Shown: positions 50,815 to 58,643 of the stretch, piece by piece | Numbering within the stretch: position 1 is the stretch's first letter | Layout: each line of letters begins with the position of its first letter | Position numbers and translations under genes: made by a program | Source of the DNA: Bacillaceae bacterium OF18-1A | GTDB lineage: Bacteria > Bacillota > Bacilli > Bacillales > Bacillaceae_G | Reading direction: 5' to 3' | Assembly (NCBI GenBank): GCA_027694045.1 | Contig: JAQEWB010000004.1 | Location: 1 to 64,000, forward strand | Length of the DNA stretch: 64,000 nucleotides | Notes under the pieces: model-generated | The model's input: the letters and a program-made list of their open reading frames with translations, nothing else | What the model was told of the DNA's origin: nothing | The model's database searches: none

Positions 50815-51921
50815 GTGAAGAATCTTCGTTATCTCAATATATTTACGATATTAATTATATACACACTACTTATGTTTTACATTGGCTGGAACGGATGGGT
50901 TTGGCTTCATGCGGTATTTGGCTGGGAGTCTTGGGGATATTACGCTTTCATAGTTGGCTTTATTTCGTATGCGTACATTCTCGTGCAAGTGTTTAAGTTT
51001 TTGCCTTTCCTACGAACGATAGGTTCAATTTGGTTTGCGGTTATACAATACGCGCTTATGTTATTACCGTTAGCTAATATTACATTCTTTCTTTTACAGT
51101 TTTCAGTGGAGAAAGAAGCGGCAATTATTTGGACAGGGGCAGCTGTGTTAGTTGCATTTATTTTTATCTTTGCGTACGGAGTATTTAATGCATATAGCCC
51201 GGTAGTAAGAAAGTATGAGGTGCACATTCCAAAAAAAGTAGAGGGACGTAAAAGCTTACGCATTGCGATGGCTTCTGATATGCATTTCGGTAAATTATCT
51301 GGTGTTTCGCATTTGAAAAGGCTTGTTCGTCATGTAAATGAAATGGAGCCTGATATTATTTTACTGCCAGGTGATATTATCGATGATCATCCAGGTGTGT
51401 TCATTCAAAAAAATATGGGACATATTATGAAACAAATGACAGCTCCACTAGGCGTATATGGTGTGTTAGGAAATCACGAATATTACGGACGAGCAGTTCC
51501 AGAATTCCTGCAAGAGATGGATAAGATTGATATTCGTATTCTTTTAGATGAAGTCATTACAATTGAAGATGATTTTTATCTCGTTGGAAGAAGGGATAAA
51601 ACTGAGCGAGATCGCCAAAGTTTTGAAAATCTAATGAGTACAGTAGATAAAACGATGCCAGTTATCGCAATGGATCATCAACCATTCGAGTTAAAACAAG
51701 CAGCGGATGCTGGCGTAGATTTACTATTATCCGGTCATACGCACCGCGGGCAAATGGCACCGAATCATATTGTAACGAGAAGGATGTATGAGCTAGATTG
51801 GGGATACGTACAAAAAGGCGCATTCCACGCTATCGTTTCTTCCGGTTTCGGATTTTGGGGACCACCGCTAAGACTTGGCAGTAGATCAGAGATTGTACAA
51901 GTAGAGGTTACGTTTGAATAG
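50815..51921 (+). CDS. membrane-anchored metallophosphoesterase (YkuE-like)
   Basis: A 368-residue protein with about four N-terminal membrane helices (about 5-26, 32-53, 72-92, 100-122) and a C-terminal calcineurin-like phosphoesterase (about 150-368). Metal motifs: ASDMHFGKLSG, LLPGDIIDDHPG, GVLGNHEYYG and LLSGHTHRGQ. The start is GTG after AAGGAGG. YkuE-like phosphodiesterases usually lack the long membrane region; this is a common variant in Bacillus. Substrate unknown, perhaps lipid or wall-linked. Confidence 0.88.
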   Translation: MKNLRYLNIFTILIIYTLLMFYIGWNGWVWLHAVFGWESWGYYAFIVGFISYAYILVQVFKFLPFLRTIGSIWFAVIQYALMLLPLANITFFLLQFSVEKEAAIIWTGAAVLVAFIFIFAYGVFNAYSPVVRKYEVHIPKKVEGRKSLRIAMASDMHFGKLSGVSHLKRLVRHVNEMEPDIILLPGDIIDDHPGVFIQKNMGHIMKQMTAPLGVYGVLGNHEYYGRAVPEFLQEMDKIDIRILLDEVITIEDDFYLVGRRDKTERDRQSFENLMSTVDKTMPVIAMDHQPFELKQAADAGVDLLLSGHTHRGQMAPNHIVTRRMYELDWGYVQKGAFHAIVSSGFGFWGPPLRLGSRSEIVQVEVTFE

Positions 51922-51934
51922 AACTATATAAAAG

Positions 51935-51968
51935 AAAAGGATCGATACTACAAGTCGGTCCTTTTCCT
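51935..51968. terminator. phosphoesterase terminator
   Basis: AAAAGGATCGA pairs imperfectly with TCGGTCCTTTT; T runs on both strands fit convergent genes. Confidence 0.8.
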
Positions 51969-51975
51969 TTATAAA

Positions 51976-52332
51976 CTAATCTTTTCTAAAATCATATGTG
52001 TCTGTTTTTACATTTAATTTATGTTTATTGATTACAACTGTATGATCATCTAACCATTTGACGGCCGCGGTCTCTTCACGATAATTCCAATATATATTTT
52101 TCGTGTTCATAACCTTTTTATTATTTTCTACAAGCTCCCCCCTTATCGCATAGTTAGTCGTTGCCCCGCCATTATGCCTGTATATATGTAACGTATACGT
52201 TTTATCTGGTGAATGTATCGATTCAAGCTTTTCACCGCCTGAAAGCCCCGATAAAGAGAAAAATTTCCAATAACCTAAACCGATTAATAAAGTAAATACG
52301 AATAGAATAGTAAAGAAAATCTTTTTCTTCAT
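51976..52332 (-). CDS. DUF5412-like exported or membrane-anchored protein
   Basis: A 118-residue protein with one N-terminal membrane helix (IFFTILFVFTLLIGLGYW), then an extracytoplasmic beta domain: SPDKTYTLHIYRHNGGATT followed by VKWLDDHTVVIN. This layout matches DUF5412-family proteins. Start at the ATG after AGAGGAGAAAC; an earlier in-frame ATG would overlap a ribosome site. Function unknown. Confidence 0.75.
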   Translation of the reverse strand: MKKKIFFTILFVFTLLIGLGYWKFFSLSGLSGGEKLESIHSPDKTYTLHIYRHNGGATTNYAIRGELVENNKKVMNTKNIYWNYREETAAVKWLDDHTVVINKHKLNVKTDTYDFRKD

Positions 52333-52500
52333 GTTTCTCCTCTTTTCTTTCATCACTATAAATGTATTAAACTAGAAAAGGATAAAATTGGCAAGTTCCC
52401 TATTTTTGATTTGGAATGAAGACAAGCAAGAGAGTTACTTGTAAAATAGTACAAAAGAGGTATGATTAGTTGAAAGAATTGGGATAAAGGAGGATTGTAA

Positions 52501-53478
52501 GTGATTATAGTAGATGAAATATACGGTGAGTTTAAAGTAGAACCAGTGTTAGAAGCATTAATTTTAAGTAAACCGGTGCAAAGATTGAAAGGTATTCATC
52601 AAACTGGCGCAAGCTACTTAATAAATGAGAAATGGAATGTAACGCGCTTTGATCATTCAGTTGGCGTTATGTTGTTAATTAAGAAACTCGGTGGCTCAGT
52701 AGAAGAACAAATTGCAGGTTTATTGCATGACGTATCACATACTGCTTTTTCGCATGTGATTGATTACGTTTTTGATAATGAAAATGAAAGTTATCATGAA
52801 GAGATATTTAGCTCTGTTGTGAAAAATTCAGAAATCCCAGCGATCCTTGCGAAGCATGGTTATAACTATGAAGATATTTTATTAGATGAATCAAAGTGGA
52901 CGTTACTGGAAAGGTCAGCACCAGAATTATGTGCAGACCGAGTGGATTATACATTACGGGATATGTATACATATGGGTATGTTTCTTTAGAAGAAGTTCA
53001 CAATTTTTTAGAGGATGTCATTGAAGTAGATGGGAAAATGGTTCTTCAAAATATTGAAATGGCAGAATGGTTCACAGAAACGTATTACAAAGAGGTAATC
53101 GATTTCTTTATGCAGCCAATAAATATTTACGGAAACGATATGTTAGCAAAGACGTTAAAGGTAGCTCTTCATAAAAGGATTATTCATGCAGATGATTTTC
53201 TTCTTGAAGATGATTTGCTTATATCGAAATTGCAGCAATGTAACGAGCCTGAAGTGAAAGCTTTATTAAGCAAAGTTCATCCGAATGTAAAAGTAAAAGA
53301 AGATAAAAACGACTATGATTTGTATCAGAAAAATAAAGTGCGTCTCATTGATCCACCATTACTTCATGAGGGGAAAGTTGTTCCATCGTCTGTTATGTCA
53401 GAAAAAATAAGACAGATGAGTGATAACGCTTATGAAAAAGCGGTGAGAGGAATGTATGTGAAAGTGATTTCGGATTAA
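52501..53478 (+). CDS. HD-domain phosphohydrolase
   Basis: A 325-residue soluble protein of the HD superfamily. Metal ligands: His in TRFDHSVGVM, the HD pair in GLLHDVSHTAFSH (near residue 77), and Asp in CADRVDYTLRDM. The start is GTG after AAAGGAGG. The layout resembles dGTPase-like or YdhJ-type HD hydrolases that act on nucleotides, but the substrate cannot be read from the sequence. Confidence 0.85.
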   Translation: MIIVDEIYGEFKVEPVLEALILSKPVQRLKGIHQTGASYLINEKWNVTRFDHSVGVMLLIKKLGGSVEEQIAGLLHDVSHTAFSHVIDYVFDNENESYHEEIFSSVVKNSEIPAILAKHGYNYEDILLDESKWTLLERSAPELCADRVDYTLRDMYTYGYVSLEEVHNFLEDVIEVDGKMVLQNIEMAEWFTETYYKEVIDFFMQPINIYGNDMLAKTLKVALHKRIIHADDFLLEDDLLISKLQQCNEPEVKALLSKVHPNVKVKEDKNDYDLYQKNKVRLIDPPLLHEGKVVPSSVMSEKIRQMSDNAYEKAVRGMYVKVISD

Positions 53479-53482
53479 ATAG

Positions 53483-53534
53483 AAAAGGTTACCCTAAAAT
53501 AGTGATGTAGCTATTTTGAGGGTAACTTTTTTTG
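53483..53534. terminator. bidirectional terminator
   Basis: AAAGGTTACCCTAAAATAG pairs with CTATTTTGAGGGTAACTTT, one mismatch; between convergent genes. Confidence 0.92.
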
Positions 53535-53551
53535 TATTGTACTCTATTAAT

Positions 53552-55012
53552 TTACTCAATTTCATACATAAAATCTACAAGTTCTCTATAAGAGAATGTA
53601 CGAGTCAGGACATCAGTTGTAATCTTTCCATCTCTTAGTTTTATAACACGCTGACAAGCACCTGCAACGAGCTCGTGATCATGAGTAATGACAAGTACGT
53701 GACAGGATCGCTTGGCGAGTTGTTGAATTACTTCGATAACGCGTTTTAAGTTCATCCCGTCTAAACCTGAGGTCGGTTCATCTAGTATGAAAATAGAAGC
53801 TTCATTCATTAAACCAATTGCGAGAACGAGCCGTTGTTTTTCTCCACCTGATAGAGTGGCAGGATGATTTTCTCTCAAATGCCATAGATGGAGGGTCTTT
53901 AGAACATTTTTAGCCATTTCATCCTGATTAGGGTGGTTGAGTAACACTTCATTCCATACGCTATCGGTAAATAATTGATACACTGTATCTTGCATAACGA
54001 ACCAAATTTTTTGCATTCGTTTATTTGCTTTTAGTCTCATATTATCGATGTGGATGTTACCAGCATGCTCTTTTTTTAATCCTGTTAATGTGCGAGCGAA
54101 CGTCGTTTTACCTGCACCATTTTTTCCAATTAACGCCGTTACTTCATTTGCATAAAGTGTAATGTTTAACTTTTGCAGTATCCAATCTTTTGCACGTTTA
54201 TGTTTGACGTGCAAGTTTTCAATTTGCAGTTTTTCTAATTTAGAAAGAGAAGGGTGGTTATTCATTTTGCCCTTTTCAATAAAAGGAGAACGTAATCCTA
54301 ATTCTTCTATTTCTTCGCAAGAGAGAGCGAGCAACTCCTGTGGTGTATAAATGTTTTGGATTTCACCATTATCCATATAAATAATACGGTCTACAAGGTT
54401 CATTAAGTAATAAAGTCGATGTTCTACAATGACAATTGTTTTCTTTTTTTCTCGTAAAGAGAGCAATTCTTCTTTAAGAATATTAGTTGCCTGTAAATCT
54501 AAATTTGCGGAAGGTTCATCCATTACAAATAAGGAAGGATCAATTAGCTGTGACGCAGCAATTGCCACCTTTTGTTTTTGGCCACTAGAAAGGCTCATAA
54601 CGGGCGAATGTTGTATAGATTCTAGTTTCATTTGTTGTAACACAACTTGTAATCTTTTCTGAATTATAGTTCTTTCAAACCCGTAATTTTCAAGTTCGAA
54701 AGCAAGTTCATCTTGAACGATGGAAGTAAAAAATTGAGATTTTGGATCTTGAAAGACACTACCAATCTTTTTACTAAGATCCCATATCGGAGTATCCTTT
54801 GTATGGACATTATCAATAATAATTTCACCTTGCAAATTTCCTTCATAAAAGTTTGGTATTAACCCATTTAATATTCGTCCTAGTGTCGTTTTTCCAGATC
54901 CTGAAGGACCGGTAATAAGAACACATTCTCCTTCTTGAATTGTTAAATTAATATTTTTTAAAAGGGGTTCCCCCGCTCGGTATTCAAATTGAACATTTTT
55001 GAGTGTAATCAT
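53552..55012 (-). CDS. ECF transporter dual ATPase (fused EcfA1-EcfA2 type)
   Basis: A 486-residue protein with two complete ABC ATPase domains, for an energy-coupling factor importer. Domain 1 (about 1-240): GPSGSGKTT, SLSSGQKQK, LFVMDEP. Domain 2 (about 265-486): GKNGAGKTT, LSGGEKQRL, IFILDEP. Start at the ATG after AAGGAGAAT; the open frame further upstream is not supported. Together with the T and S components it forms a self-contained importer, unlike group I ECF systems with one shared energising module. Probably translated in one unit with the T gene, 11 bases upstream. Confidence 0.88.
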   Translation of the reverse strand: MITLKNVQFEYRAGEPLLKNINLTIQEGECVLITGPSGSGKTTLGRILNGLIPNFYEGNLQGEIIIDNVHTKDTPIWDLSKKIGSVFQDPKSQFFTSIVQDELAFELENYGFERTIIQKRLQVVLQQMKLESIQHSPVMSLSSGQKQKVAIAASQLIDPSLFVMDEPSANLDLQATNILKEELLSLREKKKTIVIVEHRLYYLMNLVDRIIYMDNGEIQNIYTPQELLALSCEEIEELGLRSPFIEKGKMNNHPSLSKLEKLQIENLHVKHKRAKDWILQKLNITLYANEVTALIGKNGAGKTTFARTLTGLKKEHAGNIHIDNMRLKANKRMQKIWFVMQDTVYQLFTDSVWNEVLLNHPNQDEMAKNVLKTLHLWHLRENHPATLSGGEKQRLVLAIGLMNEASIFILDEPTSGLDGMNLKRVIEVIQQLAKRSCHVLVITHDHELVAGACQRVIKLRDGKITTDVLTRTFSYRELVDFMYEIE

Positions 55013-55023
55013 AGCTATTCTCC

Positions 55024-55695
55024 TTATGAAATCCAAAGCGTGCCAAACATGCATAAACCGAGGAGAAGAGCAATGCTATCTTTCGGACAGAAGGCGATCG
55101 CATAGTGACTTGTTTTTTTGCATGGTGCATCAATTCCGCGAGTTGTTGCTGAGGCACTCAAATCATCAGCGAGTCGAATGGTTCTCATCAATAAAGGGAT
55201 AATTGCATATTCAAACACTTGATTTAAACGAATCCAATTTTTCGGGCTTTTTAATGAAATACCACGAATGCACACATTTTCTCTGATGATTTTGGATTCA
55301 GCGCGTAAAATAGGGAAAAAACGCAAGGCAACTGTAAGAGTTAATAAAACATTTTCAGGAATTTTTAATTTTTGTAAACTTGCTAGCAGTTGTCCAGATG
55401 GAACTTTTGATAATCCAGATGCGATAATAAAAGTTGGTAATGTTTTTAAAGCAATGAGTAATACCAATAAAAGTGTGTTTATAATAGGAGCATTTATATA
55501 AGTTGAAATGAAATGGTGTGCCAAGAACAGACAACTGTATAGAATGAACCATTTGACACTTAAAAAATATTGATTTTGAAAAATGAGTAGAAGAACGGCG
55601 AACAACGTGAGTACGAGTGAGCCGGTGTTTGTAACAGAAATTGTCAGAAATCCACAAATGATTAATAGAGTAAATTGTAAACGTACATCGAACAT
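55024..55695 (-). CDS. ECF transporter T component (EcfT)
   Basis: A 223-residue membrane protein with about five hydrophobic segments (about 8-40, 45-62, 68-95, 110-125, 205-220). The coupling motifs are clear: ESKIIRENVCIRGIS and ADDLSASATTRGID, the Ala-Arg-Gly type helices that contact the ATPases. It is between the S component (20 bases upstream) and the ATPase (11 bases downstream). TAGGAGAG precedes the ATG. Confidence 0.87.
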   Translation of the reverse strand: MFDVRLQFTLLIICGFLTISVTNTGSLVLTLFAVLLLIFQNQYFLSVKWFILYSCLFLAHHFISTYINAPIINTLLLVLLIALKTLPTFIIASGLSKVPSGQLLASLQKLKIPENVLLTLTVALRFFPILRAESKIIRENVCIRGISLKSPKNWIRLNQVFEYAIIPLLMRTIRLADDLSASATTRGIDAPCKKTSHYAIAFCPKDSIALLLGLCMFGTLWIS

Positions 55696-55715
55696 AAAAA
55701 ATCTCTCCTAATGTG

Positions 55716-56321
55716 TTACTTCATATATAAATAACCAGCTTTAACAAAGTGTTTTTGTAGTAATTTTGTTGCGAAGTAGCAACCTGATAAAGATAGAATG
55801 AATCCACCGATAACACCTACCGTCATCCACTCAGGTGAATAAGCAAAATAAATTAATTCATCGATTGCTTCCTTTGAATAACGCATTTTTTCTAATTGAC
55901 TACTACCGAGTAAATAAATTGTTATATAGGAACCGATGCTGAAAAAAGCGCCGTAAATTCCGTATGCGATTGCTTGACGGTGACGATTTTTATATTGTGT
56001 ACCATCGCCTTTTAGTAAAGTAAGTTCAGCGATGAAAGCAATTAGAATGCAATAAGGTAGAATAATAGGTGTACCCATTAATGCAAAGAAGATACCTGTT
56101 AATGTCCCCATTAATAAAAGTGTTCCGCCCTTACTTACACGCAAGGCCATTAACATATAGATGATGCCACCAAAAAACATACCGATAGCAGGGGTAAGTG
56201 GTGGGGCAAATGTTAAGAATGGACTTGCGATGACGATGACAATAGACTGTACGATAAATAAGAGAACAGTATATAATCCAATTGTAATTAAATCTTTTGC
56301 TGCCAATTTTTTTACATTCAT
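55716..56321 (-). CDS. ECF transporter S component (MptD/Trep_Strep-type)
   Basis: A 201-residue membrane protein with about six hydrophobic segments (about 12-34, 42-60, 68-83, 88-105, 118-140, 165-190), the size of a substrate-binding S component. AIGMFFGGIIYMLMALRV and a following charged loop, ALTLL-KGDGTQYKNRHRQA type, fit the MptD/Trep_Strep family. No substrate is known for this family with confidence. First gene of the ECF operon, whose promoter region carries a near-consensus Fur box. TAGGAGATG precedes the ATG. Confidence 0.8.
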   Translation of the reverse strand: MNVKKLAAKDLITIGLYTVLLFIVQSIVIVIASPFLTFAPPLTPAIGMFFGGIIYMLMALRVSKGGTLLLMGTLTGIFFALMGTPIILPYCILIAFIAELTLLKGDGTQYKNRHRQAIAYGIYGAFFSIGSYITIYLLGSSQLEKMRYSKEAIDELIYFAYSPEWMTVGVIGGFILSLSGCYFATKLLQKHFVKAGYLYMK

Positions 56322-56352
56322 TTTGATACATCTCCTAATGATTGATATTCCA

Positions 56353-56371
56353 AATGATAAACATTATCATT
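56353..56371. promoter_or_regulatory. Fur-box-like palindrome between ECF operon and AraC gene
   Basis: AATGATAA-ACA-TTATCATT, perfect 8-bp arms around three bases; the inner TGATAAACATTATCA differs from the TGATAATNATTATCA Fur consensus at one of 14 defined bases. It lies 32 bases upstream of the S-component ATG and 65 before the AraC TTG, so one site could act on both. Confidence 0.8.
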
Positions 56372-56435
56372 ATTTCTAACTACTCCAATCTCGAAAAAAT
56401 AGCCCGAAATCGTAATTTGGGCCGGAGGTGAAAAT

Positions 56436-57368
56436 TTGAAAAATATATTAAATACTTTTTTTACAGAAATGAAAAAAATGAACAATGCTGTTCATCAAGA
56501 AACTTGGCTAGGAATGGCTTATCATTTTCCTTCTCAAAATGGTAGAGTGAGAAGGTTGTATATTGAAGAAGGAGTTGAAATTCAGATTTATCACAACTGT
56601 ACATTTCAGCGGCCTAAAATGCCTATCTTGAAAAAGATATTAGAGATTACAGTTATTTTGGATGGACAAATTACACAAAAAAAGAATGTGGTATTTTCTG
56701 AACGATATGACTCAAAAAAGTTGTTGTTTTTTAATGAAATTGAAGAACAATTACAATATGATCAAATAACAGGAATGAGTGTTTTTCTCGATTTAGACTG
56801 GTTAGAACGTTATCTTATTCAAGAGAATCAGTTTGATAGTTGGAAAGAGATAGAACAGTTTTTTCTTCATTCTCAAAAGATTATTTTTCAAAAAGAGAGT
56901 GAAACCATTCATCGTTCTATTGCACGTTACTTACAAAATGAATTTAAAGAAAATGCGATGAATCACTTATTAATAAAAGCAAAATTGTTAGAGTTTTTAG
57001 CACATAGCCTTCAAAAAATTTGGCCAGAAGTTGTGGATCAGCGCATTGAGGGGATTCTTGATGTAATTCATCAGCAATTCCACCTGCCAATTCAAGTTCA
57101 GCAGTTGGCCGAAATGACGAATATTAGTGAATCAAGTATGCAAAGTTATTTTAAAGCGTCGTTTGGAATGTCGGTTTATCAATATATCCAACATAAACGT
57201 GTAGAGCACGCAGCGGAATTACTTATTTATACAAATGAATCCATTACCGAAATTTCGATGCAAGTTGGATATGATAACCCGAGTAAATTTGCAAGTGTAT
57301 TTAAGAGAATATACGGAGAAACACCATTGCATTATCGAAAAAAATATATGGAACAGAGGAGCCCTTAA
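56436..57368 (+). CDS. AraC family regulator, PchR-like
   Basis: A 310-residue regulator with a C-terminal double helix-turn-helix (about 210-305): LAEMTNISESSMQSYFKASF and ITEISMQVGYDNPSKFASVF, then RIYGETPLHYRK. The N-terminal 200 residues have the mixed architecture seen in PchR-type siderophore regulators (ILEITVILDGQ, MSVFLDLDWLERYL), which sense imported metal chelates. The start is TTG with GGAGGTGAA ahead. Divergent from the ECF operon around a Fur-like box, suggesting it activates that importer when its ligand is present (inference). Confidence 0.85.
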   Translation: MKNILNTFFTEMKKMNNAVHQETWLGMAYHFPSQNGRVRRLYIEEGVEIQIYHNCTFQRPKMPILKKILEITVILDGQITQKKNVVFSERYDSKKLLFFNEIEEQLQYDQITGMSVFLDLDWLERYLIQENQFDSWKEIEQFFLHSQKIIFQKESETIHRSIARYLQNEFKENAMNHLLIKAKLLEFLAHSLQKIWPEVVDQRIEGILDVIHQQFHLPIQVQQLAEMTNISESSMQSYFKASFGMSVYQYIQHKRVEHAAELLIYTNESITEISMQVGYDNPSKFASVFKRIYGETPLHYRKKYMEQRSP

Positions 57369-57391
57369 TGAGTGTAGCCATTAGGGCTTAT
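57361..57391 (+). terminator. AraC gene terminator
   Basis: GCCCTTAATG pairs with CATTAGGGC across a short loop; overlaps the stop codon. Confidence 0.8.
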
Positions 57392-57421
57392 TTTAGATGT
57401 AAGTGAAATCTCGATTAATAA

Positions 57422-57463
57422 AAAAACAAAAGGTGTCATCACATGTGATGACACCTTTTGTTT
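57422..57463. terminator. 42-bp perfect palindrome (terminator)
   Basis: Perfectly self-complementary 42 bases: AAAACAAAAGGTGTCATCAC and its exact complement around a central AT, ending in T runs both ways. Looks like a bidirectional terminator, although one after AraC already exists. Confidence 0.8.
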
Positions 57464-57843
57464 TTAAAGGGTTATTCGTATGGAATGTGTCCTTGTTGAA
57501 CAATTCTTGTACAGTTTACCAGAAAAATACCTTTTATGGTAAAAAAAGAGTTTTTAAAAAACTTTTCATTGAAAATAATTTGTGAATAAAGTACTTACAT
57601 TAAATGTGACGAAAATAGTATATTTTCTTTGGCTATCACATATTCTTTATATTTGAGTTTCTTTATTATTTAAGGGAATTCAGTGATTTTTGTCGGTTTT
57701 TGTTGGAATTCCTATATAAACACAGTTTGGTATTTTTTTGATGGATATTATAACAGAAAAAAATGAAAAAACTAGAATTGAATCATTTTACTTATCTTAA
57801 TATAATTTATTTGTAAATTAATTACAAATAAAGGGGCATGGTT
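57464..57843. other. intergenic region, no gene seen
   Basis: A/T-rich region between the palindrome and a bcr1 remnant; short open frames here lack ribosome sites. Nothing recognised. Confidence 0.5.
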
Positions 57844-57965
57844 TTTATTCCGCATTAACGGGTAGTAAGATCCCCACCTCAAAGTTCAGCGTGAGCAAAG
57901 AAGTTAGGGGGGCGGATGCCGGTTAACGCTTGATTGGTTTAACTAATAATCAATGGGGGATGTAC
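57844..57965 (+). mobile_element. bcr1 with lost 3' end, forming a gene leader
   Basis: TTTATTCCGCATTAACGGGT, CCCCACCTCAAAGTTCAGCG, AAGTTAGGGGGGCGGATGCC, TTGATTGGTTTAACTAATAA and CAATGGGGGATG follow bcr1 order, but the closing CCCCACTGATTAAAGTTTC arm is missing. Similarity fades at about 57965, four bases before the next start codon. Confidence 0.85.
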
Positions 57966-57968
57966 AAG

Positions 57969-58577
57969 ATGGATGCAATTAAAAAAAATGAAATGCTGGA
58001 TGAATTAAAAGAAACTGTGTACAAATTCTTTCCAAAAAACATTACGAAAGAAGAAGGATACGAGGGATCGAAAGAATATAAAAGATTTACGGATTTAAAA
58101 GAAAACTTCAGAAAAAATGAAAGTTCTCAAAAGAAGATTTTGTCATTAATTGAATCGACATTTTGTGATTATCACGTATCAGACTGTACAGATTTAAAAC
58201 TATACAGTTGTTTAGAATATAACGTGTTATTAAATGGGAAAGAACAAACATTAAATGATGATATTGATTGGATACGTAAATCAAGGGGAGAACGATTAGA
58301 TTTAGCGATTTTCGTAAGTTTGCTTGATACATATTATTATTATTACGTATTGAAGACGACTTACGATGAAAATGCTAGAGAATGGACTTTTGAAATCGTA
58401 GATATAAAAATGGATAACATTAATGAATTTGAAAAATTAATGAATGCAAGAGGTTTTGTTAGAGTGGAACGAGAGGTTGCTAGAACTCCGATAACAGATA
58501 TAGAAACGGAATGCTTACGCATGGGAGAGGTTAACGTATTTCATGCTTTATTTACGGATTCGGTTAGTGAAATATAA
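57969..58577 (+). CDS. unknown soluble protein (202 aa) with bcr1-derived leader
   Basis: A 202-residue soluble protein, Lys/Asp/Glu-rich, with no signal or membrane segment and an odd YYYYY run at about 121-125. No family recognised. ATG 57969 is preceded by GGGGGA (57955-57960) at good spacing; that site belongs to the terminal hairpin region of a bcr1 remnant. Upstream TTG and ATG codons in frame fall inside bcr1. Ends in a bidirectional terminator. Confidence 0.7.
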   Translation: MDAIKKNEMLDELKETVYKFFPKNITKEEGYEGSKEYKRFTDLKENFRKNESSQKKILSLIESTFCDYHVSDCTDLKLYSCLEYNVLLNGKEQTLNDDIDWIRKSRGERLDLAIFVSLLDTYYYYYVLKTTYDENAREWTFEIVDIKMDNINEFEKLMNARGFVRVEREVARTPITDIETECLRMGEVNVFHALFTDSVSEI

Positions 58578-58587
58578 ATACGATATG

Positions 58588-58635
58588 AAAAAGGATCTCT
58601 AAGAGAGAGGAATGTTTCTTAGAGATCCTTTTTTA
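58588..58635. terminator. bidirectional terminator
   Basis: AAAAGGATCTCTAAG pairs with CTTAGAGATCCTTTT; between convergent genes, T run on the plus side. Confidence 0.92.
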
Positions 58636-58643
58636 TCTCGCTA

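Noticed and set aside
57403..57585. 60-codon plus-strand frame
   Set aside because: Reads through the 42-bp palindrome and has no ribosome site.
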